Assembly: GCA_036365455.1 (NCBI GenBank)
Contig: JAWQUS010000022.1
Coordinates: 8,556,001 to 8,620,000 of the forward strand
Length of the DNA: 64,000 nucleotides
Reading direction: 5' to 3'
DNA from: Macrosoma leucophasiata
Lineage: Eukaryota > Arthropoda > Insecta > Lepidoptera > Hedylidae
A model generated the notes under the pieces. It ran no database searches, was not told where the DNA came from, and saw nothing but the letters and a program-made list of their open reading frames with translations. Below are positions 59,994 to 64,000 of the stretch, piece after piece; the first letter of the stretch is position 1, and every line of letters begins with the position of its first letter. A program made the position numbers and the translations under genes.

Positions 59994-60624
59994 TAGGGTT
60001 ACCACCTCTTAGCTGTCGAAATCCGGGAGAAAAAATTACATTGAATATAATTACATTTTTTTTTGTATTTTATTGTATATTTAATTGTATTTAATCAAAA
60101 TACGACACAAGTGCATGGATTGCTGTTAGAAACAGACTAATAAGCGAACGAATTAAACTTATAATAAACAAATGAGTAACGAAAATGAGTGAGACAAAGA
60201 CGACGCAATCTCTCACGCACGTAGCTCAGAAAGAGACAATAAAATAAAGTAGGTACCTACACGCACGCAAATCAGTTTATACGAAACTAGCTAGCTACCC
60301 ACTGGCGAGTAGTGGCGTCAGTGGCGAGAAGGCTGCCGCAAATTTACGACGCTCTTATCCATTTCGACATCGCGTGTCATTACTTTTGAACAACAAGTTA
60401 TTCCGGGAGAATTTACTATATTTTAAATTTCTTCCGGGAGACTGGAGATTTAAATTTTCAGAGCTCAAATCTGGGAGACTCCCGGAATTCCGGGAAATTT
60501 AGAACAACAAGTTATTCCGGGAGAATTTACTATATTTTTAATTTCTTCCGGGAGACTGGAGATTTTAATTTTTAGGGCTCGAATCCAGGAGACTCCCGGA
60601 ATTCCTGGAGAGGTGGCAACCCTA
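59994..60624. mobile_element. Inverted-repeat element GG with internal duplication
   Basis: TAGGGTTACCACCTCT and AGGTGGCAACCCTA ends. A unit of about 113 bp containing TTATTCCGGGAGAATTTACT and CTTCCGGGAGACTGGAG occurs twice in tandem (60389-60620). Confidence 0.65.
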
Positions 60625-61064
60625 CCTACCGTAACCTAATTTCACCGGCTGTGTGAAAGCGCTGTTATTCTTTTTTTGTGGTTTTATGGTCACAATCACA
60701 TTTTACCTAAATCTGTGTCCACTTTTGTTATTTCAAATGATACTGTTGTACGAATTACTAATCAATTTAGTGTAAATATAAGTCTGAGCCAAAATATCCC
60801 ATTGCTCAGGTAGTGTTATTTCTATTGTATACATAGATGAATAAAAGGCTTATTATACTTGGTTGTTTTATTTTATCTTATTGATTACCTCAGTAGGTAA
60901 CCTAGGTAGTAACTGGCCAATACTACTACGCTTGGGTTTAGTGTTACTAAACTATCTATAGTTAACCTCGAAATAGTCGATAGCGCGATAGTACTATCGA
61001 AACTATCGACCCTTGACGATACTATCGATAGTATCGATAGTTAAAAATAAGCAATACTATTGCC

Positions 61065-61245
61065 AAAGATCAATAGTATCGATACTATCGATAGTGTTTA
61101 TTGCATCGGTAAATATTATCGATACTATCGATAGTGTTTATTGCATCGGTAAATATTATCGATACTATCGATAGTGTTTATTGCATCGGTAAATATTATC
61201 GATACTATCGATAGTGTTTATTGCATCGGTAAATATTATCGATGC
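61065..61245. repeat. 40-bp tandem array
   Basis: About four copies of a 40-bp unit (TATCGATACTATCGATAGTG then TTTATTGCATCGGTAAATAT), very alike. They lie inside the hAT-like element. Confidence 0.9.
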
Positions 61246-61259
61246 AATAAACTTTTTTA

Positions 61260-61554
61260 ACTGGTGGTAGAGCTCCAGTGACGGAGCTCGCGGGCGTAGG
61301 CACCACCGCATTACCTAATATACTTGCCGCTAAATGGTAGTGTTCAGCACTATCGTGTTCCGGTCAGGTGGTAATGTACGGCCCTGTAATTTCCGGCACA
61401 GAGGCATAACACCTTAGGCCTCAGGAGTGGTAACGCATCTACATTTTGATCTTGGTCTTTGTGTGGATGTCTATAGGCTGCAGTCATCACTTAACATCAA
61501 TGTGAACTGCATGCTTGTTTGCCACTTCCATTACATTAAAAAAAAAAAAAAAAC
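61260..61554 (+). repeat. Family A repeat, copy 33, innermost of three
   Basis: Complete and close to consensus, with a long A-run. Confidence 0.88.
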
Positions 61555-61950
61555 TCGATACTATTGATCTTTGGCAATAGGTGGTATTGCTTATTTTTAA
61601 CTATCGATAGTATTGCAGCATGTCGATTTTTTCGATAGTCCTACCGATAGCGTGACTGTTTTTTCGAGGTCACGATAGATCACAATACTATCGATAGACT
61701 ATTACTATTGCAACAACACCACTTGGGTTCGATGCCCGGGTCGGTGGCAATCAAAGATAACGGTATAAAGTCCTTTATCTCTGGTTCTATTGGGCTTTTC
61801 CCATTTTCTGAAAGTTTGCCAGTATCTCGTAGTTTAGTAATGTGTTCGGAGATGTCAACAGCCTCGCCAACGGTTACTGAATCGTAGGTGTTTGCATGTA
61901 TGCTTGAATGCATGCATTTTCTTCTGCCTACCCTTTCGAGGACTGCAAGC

Positions 61951-62915
61951 GATCTGATACGGAAAAACATTGTTACTCTTGTAATATGGATTGGCGGAAT
62001 TGGAAGGTAAATGAATTGCTATCCACCACTCTAATTTATAATTGAAGGTTGAGGTTGTGATAAAATAAAGAATTACATTTACAATGTAAAAAGATATTTA
62101 TTTTGTGTCTGCCCTAACCAAATACACTCTTATTTACAAATGAAATACATGTATGTTTCTTTTAATCTCAATATGAAAATACATGGCAAAAGTTGAACGA
62201 CTGGTGGTCAGAGCTGGATTTGTAAGTCAAAAGAATTTGTCCTTATTAAATATAACCGAATTACTATTATCTTGAATTTAGATGAAATTAAAAAAAATCA
62301 AAATGTAAAATAGCAATAGTAGTGGTCCGAGAGTTGAACCTTGTGGAACTCTAATTTTATCGCGTTACTAACACACTGCACTGACTCCATTCCAGAATGT
62401 GTTTGAATTCTATTACCGAGATGTTATTCTATAACATTCAGTTTTATATTACCTGATCAAAAGAATTTAAAATATATCCATTTATCAAGATAAGAACGCA
62501 GACAAATGTTTTATATAAGTCGCTCAACTTCTGACAATTTACTACGCATTTTTTTGCTTATTCTACGCTGACCTTGTATACAAATAAGTGTGTAATATTG
62601 CACACACATTTAGAGTTAGTTTTTACTATACTTCTAAATATTTTTAAAATCTCTCTAAAGCTTTATCATTGCATTAATTTAATTATTTTTAGAGTTTACA
62701 CATGTACAGGATGTACAGTACATAAATAAAGAAAATTTTAGCCTCAACTCTGCCAAAATAAAATGTTTTGAAAAAAAATAATACACTATTATGTGTCTTA
62801 GTATTAGTATTTTGTGTTTTTTACTATTTATTGGATATTTCTATACTGGCACTTTCGGTTCACTGTTTTAAAGTGATAGAATCGTCTGGGGTATAAATCC
62901 AAATTGCTACCAACA
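61951..62915. other. AT-rich stretch with one LINE trace
   Basis: On the minus strand at about 62315-62375 a short frame reads RVPQGSTLGPLLLLF, the conserved motif of a non-LTR reverse transcriptase. The rest is unrecognisable. Confidence 0.5.
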
Positions 62916-63360
62916 TTATAACCCCCTTATTCATAAACGTACATTAGATACGTTTTAGCTATAGAATGCTTTGTCTTTGTCAGTTGTATTGTCAAATGTG
63001 CAGGATAGAAAAAGACAAAGGAGAGATTTTTTTTTTATGTAATTGAAGTGGCAAACAAGCATGCAGTTCACATTGATGTTAAGTGATGACTGCAGCCTAT
63101 AGACACCCACACAAAGACCAAGGTCAAAATGCAAATGCGTTACCACTCCTGAGGCCTAAGGTGTTATGCCTCTGTGCCGGAAATTACAGGGCCGTACATT
63201 TCCACCTGACCGGAACACGATAGTGCTGAACACTACCATTTAGCGGCAAGTAAATCAGGTAATGCGGTGGTGCCTACGCCCGCGAACTCCGTCACTGGAG
63301 CTCTACCACCAGTCAATCAACACTTTAGCTAAAATACGTTTATGAATGAGGGGGTTATAA
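62916..63360. mobile_element. MITE with 26-bp inverted ends, split by A
   Basis: TTATAACCCCCTTATTCATA left and TATGAATGAGGGGGTTATAA right, one mismatch in 26 bp. The inner words TTTTAGCTA and TTTAGCTAAAA also pair. Confidence 0.85.
63028..63313 (-). repeat. Family A repeat, copy 34, nested in a MITE
   Basis: Complete; T-run to CTCTACCACCAGT. Confidence 0.87.
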
Positions 63361-63905
63361 TATAGATTCATAATTCTCTTTCTCATACGTTACGTAATTG
63401 CTAAATTTAACTAGGTATCTAACTTGCAAACTGTATAACAGTGAAATGTAAATTGTTTCAATGACTTCATATGAAAAAATCTATTACAATTCTAGTCATT
63501 CTTCTAGTTATTTGTTTTCTTTTATTTGTACCATCCAGTTACTTAAATAGTCTTTTTATAGTTGAATCCGAAAGTCATTATGTTATCGAAATGCAGAATT
63601 AAAAACAGATACCTAAAGACCATAGTTCTAAGTTGATAGTGACTTTGAGTTTATGTAAAGGTGGTATATTCTTGCAAATAGATACAAAAAAAATCCAAAT
63701 CATACTTAACAGTGATAACACAATCTTTACCTGCCATCAGCATTAATTTATTAAAATTGATTATTAAAAACATACATAAATAACCTACGATCACAATTAA
63801 TTGGATTGGACGGAATCGTAGTTTAAACTAAAATGAAACGTAAATGACCATACCTACAGATCAAATCATTGGCCCGAACCGGGAGCAACCCGTTTGGGGG
63901 TGACA
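63361..63905. other. AT-rich stretch, nothing recognised
   Basis: No repeat boundary, tRNA or plausible exon seen. Confidence 0.35.
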
Positions 63906-64000
63906 CATAGAGCAACGCGGGCCACCGGTCGCGGCGGACCGGAGGGGAGTAGCCATAGCGTATTATCGATGCAAAACAGTCAAATTTTTTGCGGGGGGAA
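63906..64000. mobile_element. Family K element, copy 7, cut by window end
   Basis: CATAGAGCAACGCGGGCCAC left end and inner arm GGACCGGAGGGGAGTAGCC. The right side lies beyond the window. Confidence 0.78.

Larger units (their letters stand above)
60939..61721. mobile_element. hAT-like element with ATCGATAG arms
   Basis: Flanked by an exact 8-bp duplication CTTGGGTT (60931-60938, 61722-61729). Ends TAGTGTTACTA and CAACAACACCA are roughly inverted. The arms contain inverted copies of TTGCC/GGCAA-AGATCAATAGTA. A copy 33 splits it. Confidence 0.8.
60887..61950 (+). repeat. Family C SINE, copy 8, split by a hAT-like element
   Basis: The head half (60887-60938, CAATACTACTACGCTTGGGTT) and the body (61722-61950, CTTGGGTTCGATGCCCGGG onward) are one SINE, with CTTGGGTT duplicated. 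Confidence 0.8.

Noticed and set aside
1..64000. Bacterial or viral operon, defence island or toxin system
   Set aside because: Spliced animal genes, SINEs and insect transposons throughout; no compact gene cluster.

Overview
This window looks like nuclear DNA of a moth or butterfly (Lepidoptera). It is AT-rich, its genes have many short exons with GT-AG introns, and most of the rest is transposon-derived. Many repeats are of kinds typical of Lepidoptera: a LINE-tail family beginning ACTGGTGGTAG, tRNA-headed SINEs, Lep1/Helitron-like pieces ending in CTAGT, RTE and CR1-like LINEs, Penelope-like elements, mariner and many small inverted-repeat (MITE-like) elements. Family and organism assignments come from recognising sequence, not from a database search. 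Letters (A, B, C...) are labels used only here.

Two complete protein genes can be assembled by hand. On the minus strand, 26923-43605, 11 coding exons give a 457-residue orthologue of GA-binding protein alpha (GABPA, fly Ets97D), with an N-terminal OST-like domain, a Pointed/SAM domain and a C-terminal ETS domain. On the plus strand, 46596-53920, six coding exons give a 290-residue ZIP9-type zinc transporter (SLC39A9). The genes are divergently arranged. The 3 kb between them holds a 5'-truncated LINE whose reverse transcriptase frame is still open (44340-46010).

Layout: 1-26.4 kb is repeats only, apart from a tRNA-Leu(AAG)-like gene at 13710-13789 and an RTE endonuclease remnant near 9.8-10.7 kb. 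26.5-43.6 kb is GABPA, whose introns hold a mariner (29000-30279), a Penelope GIY-YIG frame (37090-37452), two minisatellites and many repeats. 43.6-46.6 kb is the divergent intergenic region. 46.6-53.9 kb is SLC39A9. 54-64 kb is again repeats, including a 40-bp ATCGATAG-type array.

The strongest biological observations concern GABPA. Its third coding exon is present three times in tandem, with splice-site and frame differences that would make two of the copies mutually exclusive. Two tandem ETS sites lie about 150 bp upstream of its start codon, suggesting self-regulation. A repeat has inserted directly against the splice acceptor of the exon that opens the ETS domain. Several nested insertions have exact target duplications, and one has a paralogous empty site, so the order of insertion can be read. 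I found no evidence for a wholly new system.
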